Source of the DNA: Candidatus Bipolaricaulota bacterium
GTDB taxonomy: Bacteria > Bipolaricaulota > Bipolaricaulia > Bipolaricaulales > Bipolaricaulaceae
Direction: 5' to 3'
Length of the DNA: 64,000 nt
Assembly: GCA_025060415.1 (NCBI GenBank)
Contig: JANXBT010000001.1
Coordinates: 371,546 to 435,545 of the forward strand
The translations under genes were made by a program, and so were the position numbers. Within the stretch, counting starts at the first letter, position 1. Each line of letters begins with the position of its first letter. Below the pieces are notes generated by a model. It was not told where the DNA came from. It made no database searches and worked only from the letters and a program-made list of their open reading frames with translations. This document shows, piece by piece, positions 15,159-23,275 of the stretch.

Positions 15159-16166
15159 TCACAGGGCCACCCGGAGCACCGCGGCGCCCCGGATCTCCGC
15201 CCGCTTCAGCCGCAGGAGCGCCGCGTTGGCCTCCTCAAACGGAAAAACCTGGACCTCCGGACGAATCCCCGCCTCCTGGGCCAGGCGCAGGAACTCTTCC
15301 CCGTCCCGTCGGGTGGCGTTGGCCACGCTGCGCACCGCCCGCTCCCCCCAAAGGAGGCGGTAGGGCATCTCCGGGATCGGGCTCATGTGGATGCCCGCCA
15401 GGACCACGGTGCCGCCGGGCCGCGTGCTCTGCAGGGCCTCGGGCACGATCCAGCCCGCGGGCGCGAACACGAGGGCCGCGTCCAGGGGCTCCGGCGGCCG
15501 CTCCCCCGGCCCGCCCACCCACTCCGCCCCCAGCTCCCGGGCCTGCTCCCGATGCTCCGAAGAACGGGTGAACACGTACACCCGCATCCCCAGGAAGCGG
15601 GCGGCTTGGATCACCAGGTGGGCGGAGGCCCCAAACCCATAGAGGCCGAGGAGGTCGCCCTTTTGCGCGCCCGAGAGCTTCAGGGCACGGAAGCCCACCA
15701 CGCCCGCGCAGAGAAGGGGGGCCTGCTCCACGGCCGGCACCCCTTCGGGCAAGGGGAAGGCGAAATCCGCGAAGACCCGCGCGTACTCGGCGAAGCCCCC
15801 GTCCACGGTGTACCCCGTGAACCGGGCCTGGGGGCAGAGGTTTTCCTGCCCGCGCCGGCAAAAGGGGCACTGGCCGCAGGCCCAGGCCAGCCAGAAGAAC
15901 CCCACCCGTTGTCCCGGGCGGAACCGGGCGACGCCCGGGCCGAGGGCGGCCACCTCGCCCACCCCCTGGTGGCCCAGCACCACCGGGCTTTTCCGTAAGG
16001 GGAGATCGCCCTCGGCGATGTGGAGGTCGGTGTGGCAGACGCCGCAGGCCCGGACCCGCACGAGGATTTGGCCAGGCCCGGGCTCGGGAACGGGAAGCTC
16101 CGCGAAAACGAGCGGGCCCTCCTCCGCGGGCTTTGGCTCCCTAAGAAGAAGGGCCCGCATCCTCAT
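15159..16166 (-). CDS. Zinc-dependent alcohol dehydrogenase (MDR family)
   Basis: The 335-aa protein starts at ATG 16166 (ATGA overlap with the upstream stop). ATG 16160 is an equal choice. Catalytic zinc ligands appear in RACGVCHTDLHIAEGDLP and GHQGVGEV. The structural zinc motif is CGQCPFCRRGQENLC. The nucleotide fold is LLGLYGFGASAHLVIQAARF, of the CAD2-like subgroup, which has a slightly altered glycine pattern. It probably oxidises or reduces a small alcohol or aldehyde with NAD(P). The substrate is unknown. The PadR promoter begins just beyond its stop. Confidence 0.9.
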   Translation of the reverse strand: MRMRALLLREPKPAEEGPLVFAELPVPEPGPGQILVRVRACGVCHTDLHIAEGDLPLRKSPVVLGHQGVGEVAALGPGVARFRPGQRVGFFWLAWACGQCPFCRRGQENLCPQARFTGYTVDGGFAEYARVFADFAFPLPEGVPAVEQAPLLCAGVVGFRALKLSGAQKGDLLGLYGFGASAHLVIQAARFLGMRVYVFTRSSEHREQARELGAEWVGGPGERPPEPLDAALVFAPAGWIVPEALQSTRPGGTVVLAGIHMSPIPEMPYRLLWGERAVRSVANATRRDGEEFLRLAQEAGIRPEVQVFPFEEANAALLRLKRAEIRGAAVLRVAL

Positions 16167-16582
16167 CCCTCGAACTCCACCACCCAAAGCTCGTCGGCTT
16201 CCAGCAGGTAGTACTCGGCCTTGCGCACCTCCACGTAGAGGAGCACGTAGTCCGGGTCCTCCGGCCCCTCCCAGTACTCCTCCCACTCCTCGTCCCAGAA
16301 CTCCTCCTTGGCCTCTTTGTCCTCCACGATCTGGGCCGTGCCGAAAAGCTGGGCGTAGGCACCGCCCTCCAGGTCCAAAAAGCACACGGTCACCTGTGGG
16401 TTTTTTCCGATCTCCTCCACTTTGCGGGAGGACTTGCTCGTGGCGAACCACACCCCGCCCTCCTCCTCGTAGGCCAGCAGGGTCATGGGCCGCACCCGCG
16501 GATAGCCCTCGGCCTGGGTGATGAGCAGGGCGATCTCGCTCTCCTCCACGATCTCCCACAGCTTCTCCTCTGCTTCCGCCAT
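16163..16582 (-). CDS. Pyridoxamine-5'-phosphate oxidase-like flavin/F420-binding protein
   Basis: The 139-aa protein has a split-barrel fold. Typical segments are IALLITQAEGYPRVRPMTLL, GGVWFATSKSSRKVEEIGKN and PQVTVCFLDLEGGAYAQLFG. It resembles the general-stress-protein-26 branch more than true PdxH, because the PLP-binding Arg/Lys signature is absent. ATG 16582 has AAAGGGGG upstream. It overlaps the alcohol dehydrogenase start, so the two redox proteins are coupled. Confidence 0.85.
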   Translation of the reverse strand: MAEAEEKLWEIVEESEIALLITQAEGYPRVRPMTLLAYEEEGGVWFATSKSSRKVEEIGKNPQVTVCFLDLEGGAYAQLFGTAQIVEDKEAKEEFWDEEWEEYWEGPEDPDYVLLYVEVRKAEYYLLEADELWVVEFEG

Positions 16583-16670
16583 CCTACCCCCTTTGGTTGG
16601 GCCCAGGATAACGCAAACCCCGCGGCGCGCCACTCGCCGGGGACCCGGGTTCGCGCCGGCGCAGGGCGGG

Positions 16671-17195
16671 CTAGGGTGGGGGGAGCGGGGCCCCCGCGAC
16701 GGGGACGAGGAGCGCCCCTTCCCCGAACCAGGCGGCCACCGCGGCCACCAACGCGGGGCGCACCGTGAGGACGAGAAAGGCTTGGGAGGAGAGGCAGGCC
16801 TGCAGGCCGGGGAGGAAGCCCCCGCCCTGGAGCTCCAGGGGGCCCACCTCATCGACCACCACGATCGCCGCCTCCTTGGCCGCGCGCGCTAGGACGGCGT
16901 TGGCGAAGGCCAGGGCCTCGGGCCGGAAGAAGAAGCGGCCGTAGGGCAAGCCCGGCGGCTCGGTGGAGCACAAAAGCCTCTCCTCCCCGGTGCGCAGGTG
17001 GCGCACCCAATAGCCTACGGTCTGGCCGTCCCGGAGGAGGCGGGGCGAAGCCACGCCGTCGAACGCCGCGCCCCTTGCGGAGAGCGCGGCGCTCAGGGCC
17101 AACACCGCGGAGGTCTTCCCGCTCCCGCGGGGGCCGTGGAGGAGGAGGGCGCGCTTCCCCGCCCTTTGGGCCTGCCAGAGGAGCTCGGGGTTCAC
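16671..17195 (-). CDS. THEP1-type nucleoside-triphosphatase (NTPase_1)
   Basis: The 174-aa P-loop protein has Walker A HGPRGSGKTSA and the family-typical VVVDEVGPLELQGGG as Walker B. The middle GVASPRLLRDGQTVGYWV also fits the THEP1/DUF265 family. It begins with GTG 17195 in a GTGA overlap with the stop of xdhC, so the two are made together. The pairing suggests a helper role in nucleotide or molybdenum-cofactor handling for the hydroxylase at 26283. This is inferred from context only. Confidence 0.88.
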   Translation of the reverse strand: MNPELLWQAQRAGKRALLLHGPRGSGKTSAVLALSAALSARGAAFDGVASPRLLRDGQTVGYWVRHLRTGEERLLCSTEPPGLPYGRFFFRPEALAFANAVLARAAKEAAIVVVDEVGPLELQGGGFLPGLQACLSSQAFLVLTVRPALVAAVAAWFGEGALLVPVAGAPLPPP

Positions 17196-17983
17196 GGGGC
17201 GAGGGCGGCGTGGGCCGGGCCCAGCCGGCCGTGGTGGAAGGCCAGGAGCTCGGCCAGGATGGAGACGGCCACCGCGCCCGGGTCCTTCCCGCCCAAAGGA
17301 AGGCCCACCGGGCAGCGGAGCGCCGCCGCCCGCTCCGGGCTCACCCCCTCGGCCTGCAGGCGCTGCCGGATTTCCGCGGCCTTCGCCCGAGAGCCGAGCA
17401 TGCCCACGTACGCGGGCGCCGGCTCTCCCCCGAGCAGGCTCCGCACCACCCGGTAATCGGTCTCGTGGCTTTCCGTGGCCACCACGGCGTAGACCGTTCC
17501 CGAAAGGGGCGGGAGCGGGCGGTAGTCCGGGGCGAGGTGGCCCGCCACCCCCGGGGGGAGGTCCGCCAGGTGCGCGGGCCGGTCGTCCACAAGGAGGATG
17601 CGCCAGGGCGTGGCCGCGCGGGCCAGGCGGGCCAGCAGGGCGCCCACGTGGCCGGCGCCGAAGATGGCCAGGGTGGGCGGGGCCCGCAGCACCTCATAAA
17701 ACAGGGTGGTGCGGCCGCCGCAGAGCATCCCCAGATCCCGCAGGTCGTAGGTCTCCAAGAGGGTGCGGGGCCCCTCCCGCAGGAGCGCCAGGGCCCGGGC
17801 GATGGCCCGGTGTTCCAGGGCGCCCCCGCCCACGGTCCCCTCCACGCGGCCCTCGGGGAGGACGAGCATGCGCGCGCCCGGCTCGCGCGGGGCCGCGCCC
17901 TCCACCTCCACCACCGTGACGAGCACCGCGGCGGCCCCCTGCTCGAGGGCCTCCGCCACCCGCCGCAGGAACTGCGGATCCAT
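17192..17983 (-). CDS. xdhC: XdhC/CoxF family molybdenum-enzyme maturation factor
   Basis: The 263-aa protein has the N-terminal XdhC domain (LVTVVEVEGAAPREPGARML, GTVGGGALEH, CGGRTTLFYEVL) and a C-terminal Rossmann domain (TLAIFGAGHVGALLARLARA, VVATESHETDY, YVGMLGSRAK). Members of this family bind, protect and sulfurate the molybdenum cofactor and insert it into xanthine dehydrogenase-type enzymes. The only such enzyme here is the large subunit at 26283-28604, on the other strand beyond the carbamoyl cluster. Confidence 0.92.
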   Translation of the reverse strand: MDPQFLRRVAEALEQGAAAVLVTVVEVEGAAPREPGARMLVLPEGRVEGTVGGGALEHRAIARALALLREGPRTLLETYDLRDLGMLCGGRTTLFYEVLRAPPTLAIFGAGHVGALLARLARAATPWRILLVDDRPAHLADLPPGVAGHLAPDYRPLPPLSGTVYAVVATESHETDYRVVRSLLGGEPAPAYVGMLGSRAKAAEIRQRLQAEGVSPERAAALRCPVGLPLGGKDPGAVAVSILAELLAFHHGRLGPAHAALAP

Positions 17984-18071
17984 ACTTCCGCCAATTTACC
18001 CCCTCCTTGGGCGCTTGCCCACCCCTTTGCTCCCCACCCCCTCCTCCGCTAGGTTTTCCGCGAGGTGGGCC

Positions 18072-19001
18072 ATGGCGAAAAACCGTTTCGCGTTTTTCCG
18101 CGGGGCCATCCGGCCGATCGAGGAGGCCAAGATCTCCGTGATGACCTCCGGGTTCAACTACGGGACCGGGGTCTTCGAGGGGATCCGCGCCTTCTGGAAC
18201 GCCGAGGAGCAGGAGCTTTTCGTGTTCCGCATGCGCGAGCACTACCTTCGGCTTTTGCGCAGCGCCCGCGTGCTCCTCATGGACCTCCCCTATAGCGCCG
18301 ACGACCTAGGTCAGATCACGTTGGAGCTCCTGCGGCGGGAGGGCTACCGCGAGGATGTGTACATCCGGCCCATCGCCTACAAGTCCAGCGAGGAGATCGG
18401 CGTCCGCCTCCATAACCTGGAGTGCGACCTCGCCATCTTTGCCGTGCCCTTCCAGGCGTACCTGCCCGAGGGGGGGATCCGGGCCATGGTCTCCTCCTGG
18501 CGCCGGGTGGAGGACAACGCCATCCCGGCGCGGGCCAAGATCACCGGGGCCTACGTGAACTCCGCCCTGGCCAAGACCGAGGCCTACTTGGCGGGCTTCG
18601 ACGAGGCCATCGTCCTCAACGAGGACGGCCAGGTGGCCGAGGGCAGCGCGGAGAACCTCTTCCTCGTGCGGGAGGGCACCCTCATCACCCCGCCCATCAC
18701 CGCCAACATCCTAGAGGGGATCACCCGGGACACGGTGATCGCCCTGGCCCGGGACCTGGGGATCCCGGTGGTGGAGCGGCCGGTGGACCGCACCGAGCTC
18801 TACTTGGCGGAGGAGGTGTTCCTCACGGGGACCGCGGCCGGCCTGGCCCCGGTGGTGGAGATCGACCGCCGGCGGATCGGCGCCGGAAAGCCCGGCCCCA
18901 TCTTCACCCGGCTCCGGGACCTCTACGAGCGCCTGGTGCGGGGGAAGGAGCCGCGGTACCGGGCCTGGTGCACCCCCGTGTACTCAGCCCCAGCCCGCTA
19001 G
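18072..19001 (+). CDS. ilvE: Branched-chain amino acid aminotransferase (fold type IV)
   Basis: The 309-aa PLP enzyme shows the class IV pattern: SGFNYGTGVFEGIRAFW, YIRPIAYKSSEEIGV, the PLP lysine in ARAKITGAYVNSALAKTEA, and EGSAENLFLVREGTLITPP followed by NILEGITRDTVI. These features fit the IlvE group. A related D-amino-acid transaminase cannot be excluded. ATG 18072 has GAGGTGG upstream. It diverges from xdhC (88-bp gap), and its end overlaps the convergent PLP gene by 18 bp. Confidence 0.9.
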   Translation: MAKNRFAFFRGAIRPIEEAKISVMTSGFNYGTGVFEGIRAFWNAEEQELFVFRMREHYLRLLRSARVLLMDLPYSADDLGQITLELLRREGYREDVYIRPIAYKSSEEIGVRLHNLECDLAIFAVPFQAYLPEGGIRAMVSSWRRVEDNAIPARAKITGAYVNSALAKTEAYLAGFDEAIVLNEDGQVAEGSAENLFLVREGTLITPPITANILEGITRDTVIALARDLGIPVVERPVDRTELYLAEEVFLTGTAAGLAPVVEIDRRRIGAGKPGPIFTRLRDLYERLVRGKEPRYRAWCTPVYSAPAR

Positions 19002-20447
19002 CCGGTTGAACTCCACGATGAGCTCGTCGATGGCGTCCACCTGGCGGTGGATGCGGTCCCAGTAGTCCGGCCACTCGTACCACTGGGCGAGGAGCTCCTC
19101 GGCGCTCTTGCCCATCTGCTCCACCCAGGTGAAGTACTTGAGGTTGTGGATGCGGCGCCGATCCCAATAGGAAAGCTCGAGCATCCAGTCCGTGGACAGG
19201 CCGCGTAGGAAGCGGTGGTGGTCCACGGCGGCCTGCCGTTCCGTGTAGGGGCCCTGCGCCTCCCGGAGCTCCTGCAGCCGGCTCCCGTAGAGCTCCATGG
19301 AGTCGGTGAGGACGGTCACCACCCAGTCGCGGGAGGTGAGCTCAAAATACCGGGCGAACTTCACGGCGGCGACGAGGTTGGCTGCGCCGGAGATCCCCAC
19401 GAGGTCGAGCCGGTCCAGGAGGTCCGGGGGGACCCCTTCCTTGCGGAGGTATTCGCGGCCGGCGGGCTCGTTGAAGAGGCGGATGAGGGCCAAGGGGGCC
19501 GCGTCGTCCACGGCGATGACCATGTCGGTGTTGCGCACGTTGTGGATCCAGGGCACGTGCTTGTCCCCGATGCCCTCGATGCGGTGGGAGCCGAAGCCGT
19601 TCTGGAGGAGGGTGGGGCACTGGAGGGACTCGCCCACGGCGAGCTTGGCCCCGGGGAACCGCTCCTTGAGGTAGTCCGCGCAGCCCAGGGTCCCGGCGGA
19701 GCCGGAGGTGAGGACGACGCCCTGGAAGCGCGCGCCGGGCCCCATCGCCTCCCGGAGGACCTCCTCCATGGCCGGGCCGGTCACGGCGTAGTGCCAAAGG
19801 TGGTTCCCGAACTCGTCGAACTGGTTGAAGATCATGACCTCCGGGCGCGTCCGCTCGAGCTCCTTGCACTTCATGAAGATCTCCCACACGTTGGCCTCGC
19901 TGCCGGGGGTGGCGATGACCTCGCTGGCGATCTTCCGTAGCCAGTCGAACCGTTCGCGGGACATGCCCTCGGGGAGGATGGCGATGGAGGCGCAGCCGAG
20001 GAGGTGGGCCACGTAGGCGCCGCCGCGGCAGAAGTTGCCGGTGGAGGGCCAGGCGGCCTTGTGCCGGGTGGGGTCGAACTGGCCGGTGACCAGGCGGGGC
20101 ACCAGGCAGCCGAAGGTGGCCCCCACCTTGTGGGCGCCGGTGGGGAACCACTTGCCCACCAGGGCCACGATCTTGGCCGGGACGCCCGTGAGCTCCTCGG
20201 GGAAGAGGAGGTAGTTGACCCGGCCGAACCCGCCGCCCTGGGGGACGGGCTCGTTTTTCCAGGTGATGCGGAAGAGGTTGCGGGGGTGGAGGTCCCAAAG
20301 CCCGACCCCCCGGAGCTCCCGCTGGATCGCCTCGGGGATGAGGCGGGGGTCGCGCAGCTGGCGGAAGGTGGGGATGAGGACGTTTTTGGCCCGGGCCAGC
20401 TGGGCGTTCCGCCGCCGCTGTTCCTCGTGCACGGTGAGGTCGATCAT
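18984..20447 (-). CDS. Fold-type II PLP-dependent enzyme of unknown reaction (TrpB/cysteine synthase superfamily)
   Basis: The 487-aa enzyme starts at ATG 20447 after AAGGAG. The PLP lysine lies in WFPTGAHKVGATFGCLVPRL, a TrpB-like GAHK. The Ser/Thr-Gly-Asn substrate loop follows in WPSTGNFCRGGAYVAHLLGC, with ILPEGMSRERFDWLRKIASE as the cap region and VVLTSGSAGTLGCADYL as a phosphate-binding Gly loop. It is longer than cysteine synthase, TrpB or diaminopropionate ammonia-lyase (YgeX), with a C-terminal addition of about 90 residues (SYWDRRRIHNLKYFTWVEQM and on). Its divergent neighbours are a FadR-type regulator, carbamate kinase and two transcarbamylases. It may therefore make or break the amino acid that they carbamoylate. 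The specific reaction is unknown. Confidence 0.8.
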   Translation of the reverse strand: MIDLTVHEEQRRRNAQLARAKNVLIPTFRQLRDPRLIPEAIQRELRGVGLWDLHPRNLFRITWKNEPVPQGGGFGRVNYLLFPEELTGVPAKIVALVGKWFPTGAHKVGATFGCLVPRLVTGQFDPTRHKAAWPSTGNFCRGGAYVAHLLGCASIAILPEGMSRERFDWLRKIASEVIATPGSEANVWEIFMKCKELERTRPEVMIFNQFDEFGNHLWHYAVTGPAMEEVLREAMGPGARFQGVVLTSGSAGTLGCADYLKERFPGAKLAVGESLQCPTLLQNGFGSHRIEGIGDKHVPWIHNVRNTDMVIAVDDAAPLALIRLFNEPAGREYLRKEGVPPDLLDRLDLVGISGAANLVAAVKFARYFELTSRDWVVTVLTDSMELYGSRLQELREAQGPYTERQAAVDHHRFLRGLSTDWMLELSYWDRRRIHNLKYFTWVEQMGKSAEELLAQWYEWPDYWDRIHRQVDAIDELIVEFNRLAGWG

Positions 20448-20463
20448 CGCCGCTCCTTTCCGG

Positions 20464-20492
20464 TTGACGGGATCTGGCGACAATGCTACCAT
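20464..20492 (+). promoter_or_regulatory. Promoter of the FadR-type regulator operon
   Basis: TTGACG (20464-20469) and TACCAT (20487-20492) lie 17 nt apart. The start of transcription would fall in the inverted repeat at 20494-20512, only about 18 nt before ATG 20517. Confidence 0.5.
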
Positions 20493-20493
20493 G

Positions 20494-20512
20494 TTGTCTG
20501 ACAGGTAGACAA
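20494..20512. promoter_or_regulatory. Likely operator of the FadR-type regulator
   Basis: A perfect inverted repeat, TTGTCT-N7-AGACAA, lies between the divergent PLP-enzyme gene and the regulator gene. Operators of this length and shape are usual for GntR/FCD regulators. It covers the plus-strand start of transcription and a TTGTCT that could serve as -35 for the minus-strand gene. Binding would control both directions. Confidence 0.65.
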
Positions 20513-20516
20513 CCCC

Positions 20517-21236
20517 ATGGAGTTCCACAAGGTCCGGCCCACCAAGGCCTCCACGGCGGTGGCCCAGCAGCTCCTGCGGGCCATCAAGGAGGGGGTGTTC
20601 CCCGTGGACTCCAAGCTCCCCTCCGAGGCGGAGCTCGCCCAGATGATGGGGGTGAGCCGGCCCACCGTGCGCGAGGCCCTCTCCGCCCTCGCCGCCGTGG
20701 GCCTCATCGAGGCCCGCCCCGGCATCGGCAACTTCGTGAAAAACCCCACGGAATCCATGGCCTTCGAGGCCCTCTTCCTCCTCGAAAGCGAGGCGAGCTG
20801 TCTGGAGATCATGGAGGCCCGCACGGTCCTCGAGCCGGCGGTGGCCGAACTCGCCGCAAAAAAGCGCACGCCCGAGCAGGCGGAGCTCCTCTTCGCCATC
20901 TGCGAGGAACTGGAGGGGCTCGCTACCCCCGCGCGCTTCGACGAGTACTTCACCGCGGACAAGCGCTTCCACCTGGCCCTGGTGCAGGCCACCGGGAACT
21001 CCCTTCTCGCCGCAGCCCTAACCCCCCTCATCAACACCATGGACCAAAGGATCTATCGGGAGTTCACCCGCGAGTACTACATGAAGGACGTGGAGAGCAT
21101 CACCGAGGTGGCCTCCCTCCACCGCCGGGTGGCGGAGGCCGTGGCCCAAAAGGACGGAGCCGGGGCGCGCCAAGCCATGCACGCCCACTGGCTGCGCATG
21201 TGGCGCCTGGTCCAAGGCGAGGAAACCCCCGCCTAG
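20517..21236 (+). CDS. GntR-family regulator, FadR/FCD subfamily
   Basis: The 239-aa protein has an N-terminal winged helix ([40 protein letters not shown]) and an all-helical FCD sensor domain. The metal/ligand site residues of FCD proteins appear in [14 protein letters not shown] (Glu/Asp region), [12 protein letters not shown] (first His) and [10 protein letters not shown] (second His). FCD regulators usually sense carboxylic acids or amino-acid breakdown products. It is the first gene of the carbamoyl cluster and probably represses it through the repeat just upstream. Confidence 0.9.
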   Translation: MEFHKVRPTKASTAVAQQLLRAIKEGVFPVDSKLPSEAELAQMMGVSRPTVREALSALAAVGLIEARPGIGNFVKNPTESMAFEALFLLESEASCLEIMEARTVLEPAVAELAAKKRTPEQAELLFAICEELEGLATPARFDEYFTADKRFHLALVQATGNSLLAAALTPLINTMDQRIYREFTREYYMKDVESITEVASLHRRVAEAVAQKDGAGARQAMHAHWLRMWRLVQGEETPA

Positions 21237-21253
21237 CTGAGGAGGTCGAACGT

Positions 21254-22201
21254 ATGAAGAAGACGGTCGTCGTGGCTTTGGGCGGCAACGCCCTCCTGCA
21301 GGTCGGGCAGAAGGGCACGTTCGAGGAGCAGATGCAGAACGTGTACAACGCCGCGGAGCAGCTTGCTGGCCTTGTCCTCTCCGGGAAGTGGCGCCTGGTG
21401 GTCACCCACGGCAACGGCCCCCAGGTGGGCAACATCCTCCTCCAGAACGAGGCGGGCAAGCACCTCGTCCCGCCCATGCCCATGGACGTCTGCGGGGCAG
21501 AGTCCCAGGGGATGATCGGGTACATGATCCAGCAAGCCCTCCACAACGTCCTGGCCCGCCACGGCCGGCCCGACATCCCCGTGGTGACCCTCGTCACCCA
21601 GGTCCTCGTGGACAAGGACGACCCGGCCTTCCAGAACCCCACGAAGCCCGTGGGCCCCTTCTACACGCGGGAGGAGGCCCTGCGTCTAAAGGAGGAAAAG
21701 GGGTGGCAGGTGGTGGAGGACGCGGGGCGCGGCTGGCGCCGGGTCGTGCCCTCGCCGGACCCCAAGGCCATCGTGGAGAGGGAGGCCATCCGCATCCTTG
21801 TGGAGAACGGGGCCATCGTCATCGCCTCCGGCGGGGGCGGGATCCCCGTGGTCAAGGAGGACGGGGCCTACCGCGGCGTGGAGGCGGTGATCGACAAGGA
21901 CCTGGCCGGCGAGCGGCTGGCCGAGGACGTGGGAGCCCAGGTCTTCCTCATCCTCACCGACGTGGACCGGGTGCGCCTGAACTTCCGCAAGCCCAACGAG
22001 GTGGCGCTGGAGCGGATGACCGTGGCCGAGGCCAAGCGCTACTTGGCCGAGGGCCACTTCGCCAAGGGCTCCATGGAGCCCAAGGTCAAGGCCTGCGTGC
22101 GGTTCGTGGAGGCGGGGGGTGAGCGGGCCATCATCGCCTCCCTGAACCAGGCCGCGGCGGCCCTCGACGGCCGCGCCGGTACGCAAATCGTGCGGGGCTA
22201 A
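21254..22201 (+). CDS. arcC: Carbamate kinase
   Basis: The 315-aa amino-acid-kinase-fold enzyme interconverts carbamoyl phosphate + ADP and carbamate + ATP. Key parts are [36 protein letters not shown], the [11 protein letters not shown] loop, [10 protein letters not shown] and [12 protein letters not shown]. The last part includes [20 protein letters not shown] and [25 protein letters not shown] lies 8 nt before ATG 21254. With the next two genes it forms a route that takes a carbamoyl group from a substrate and makes ATP. No arginine deiminase is present. Confidence 0.95.
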   Translation: MKKTVVVALGGNALLQVGQKGTFEEQMQNVYNAAEQLAGLVLSGKWRLVVTHGNGPQVGNILLQNEAGKHLVPPMPMDVCGAESQGMIGYMIQQALHNVLARHGRPDIPVVTLVTQVLVDKDDPAFQNPTKPVGPFYTREEALRLKEEKGWQVVEDAGRGWRRVVPSPDPKAIVEREAIRILVENGAIVIASGGGGIPVVKEDGAYRGVEAVIDKDLAGERLAEDVGAQVFLILTDVDRVRLNFRKPNEVALERMTVAEAKRYLAEGHFAKGSMEPKVKACVRFVEAGGERAIIASLNQAAAALDGRAGTQIVRG

Positions 22202-22229
22202 CCCGCAAAAAATCCAAAGGAGGTTGGGT

Positions 22230-23264
22230 ATGGCCGCGACGGATCTTCGGGGACGGGACTTCATCACCATCATGGACTTCGACCGGGAGGAGCTCGAGAC
22301 CATCCTGGAGACGGCGTTCGACCTCAAGCGCAAGTTCATCCGGGGGGAGCCCCACGAGCTCCTCAAGGGGAAGACCCTGTTCATGTTCTTCTACAACCGG
22401 TCGCTGCGCACCCGCAACTCCTTCGAGGCCGGGATGACCCAGCTTGGGGGGCACGCCCACTACCTGGAGCCGGAGGCCGTGTACACGCCGGCCCTGCCCG
22501 GCGAGGAGAAGGCCTACGCCACGGAGAGGATCGCCGACGTGGCCCGGGTCCTCGCGGAGATGGGCCACGGCATCGCCATTCGCATCTACGGGAAGCCCAC
22601 GGGTTGGCTCTATGGGAAGGGTCGGCTGGTCATCCAGGAGTTCGCGCGCTGGGCGCGCATCCCCGTGATCAACATGGAGGACGACGTGGACCACCCCTGC
22701 CAGGCCCTGGCCGACATCATGACCATCATGGAGAAGTTCGGCACAGACCTGCGGGGCAAGAAGTTCGTCATGAGTTGGGCCTACTCAGGCTCGGTGGAGA
22801 AGCCCCTGGCCGTGCCCCAGGGCGCGATCATGATCGCCTCCTACTTCGGCCTCGACATCACCCTGGCCCACCCCAAGGGCTTCGACCTCGACCCCAACAT
22901 CCTCAACTTCGTGAAGAAGAACGTGAAGAAGTACGGGGGCTCCTTCCGAATCGTGCACGACATGGACGAGGCCTTCAAGGACGCGGACATCGTGTACCCC
23001 AAGTCCTGGACCTGCCAGCCCACGGATGGGAAGACCCCCTTGGACGTGGAGAAGGCCAAGGCCCTGTTCGAGGCCAACCGCCACTGGATCACCACCGTGG
23101 AGAAGATGCGGCTCACCAACGACGCGATCTACATGCACTGCCTCCCCGCGGACCGGGGCATGGAGGTCACCGACGAGGTCATCGACGGGCCCAACTCCGT
23201 GATCATCGAGCAGGCGGGGAACCGCCTCCACGCCCAAAAGGGGCTCATGGCCCTGATCATGTGA
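22230..23264 (+). CDS. Carbamoyltransferase paralog 1 (OTC superfamily, substrate unknown)
   Basis: The 344-aa protein starts at ATG 22230 behind AAAGGAGG. The carbamoyl-phosphate motif is SLRTRNSFEAGMTQLGGHA (usually S-T-R-T-R), the HPxQ motif is DHPCQALADIMTI, and the catalytic Cys motif is intact in MHCLPADRGMEV. The ornithine loop (SMG) is missing. In its place is DADIVYPKSWTCQP, with a Lys as in N-acetylornithine- and YgeW-type 'knotted' transcarbamylases. It is therefore unlikely to be ordinary ornithine carbamoyltransferase. It lies between carbamate kinase and paralog 2. In catabolism it would release carbamoyl phosphate from an N-carbamoyl compound. Confidence 0.85.
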   Translation: MAATDLRGRDFITIMDFDREELETILETAFDLKRKFIRGEPHELLKGKTLFMFFYNRSLRTRNSFEAGMTQLGGHAHYLEPEAVYTPALPGEEKAYATERIADVARVLAEMGHGIAIRIYGKPTGWLYGKGRLVIQEFARWARIPVINMEDDVDHPCQALADIMTIMEKFGTDLRGKKFVMSWAYSGSVEKPLAVPQGAIMIASYFGLDITLAHPKGFDLDPNILNFVKKNVKKYGGSFRIVHDMDEAFKDADIVYPKSWTCQPTDGKTPLDVEKAKALFEANRHWITTVEKMRLTNDAIYMHCLPADRGMEVTDEVIDGPNSVIIEQAGNRLHAQKGLMALIM

Positions 23265-23275
23265 GGGGGGGAGCG

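Noticed and set aside
18984-20447. Assignment of the PLP enzyme as YgeX (diaminopropionate ammonia-lyase) or cysteine synthase
   Set aside because: The Lys motif (GAHK), the length of 487 aa and the C-terminal addition do not match either family, although the neighbourhood is reminiscent of the ygeX cluster.
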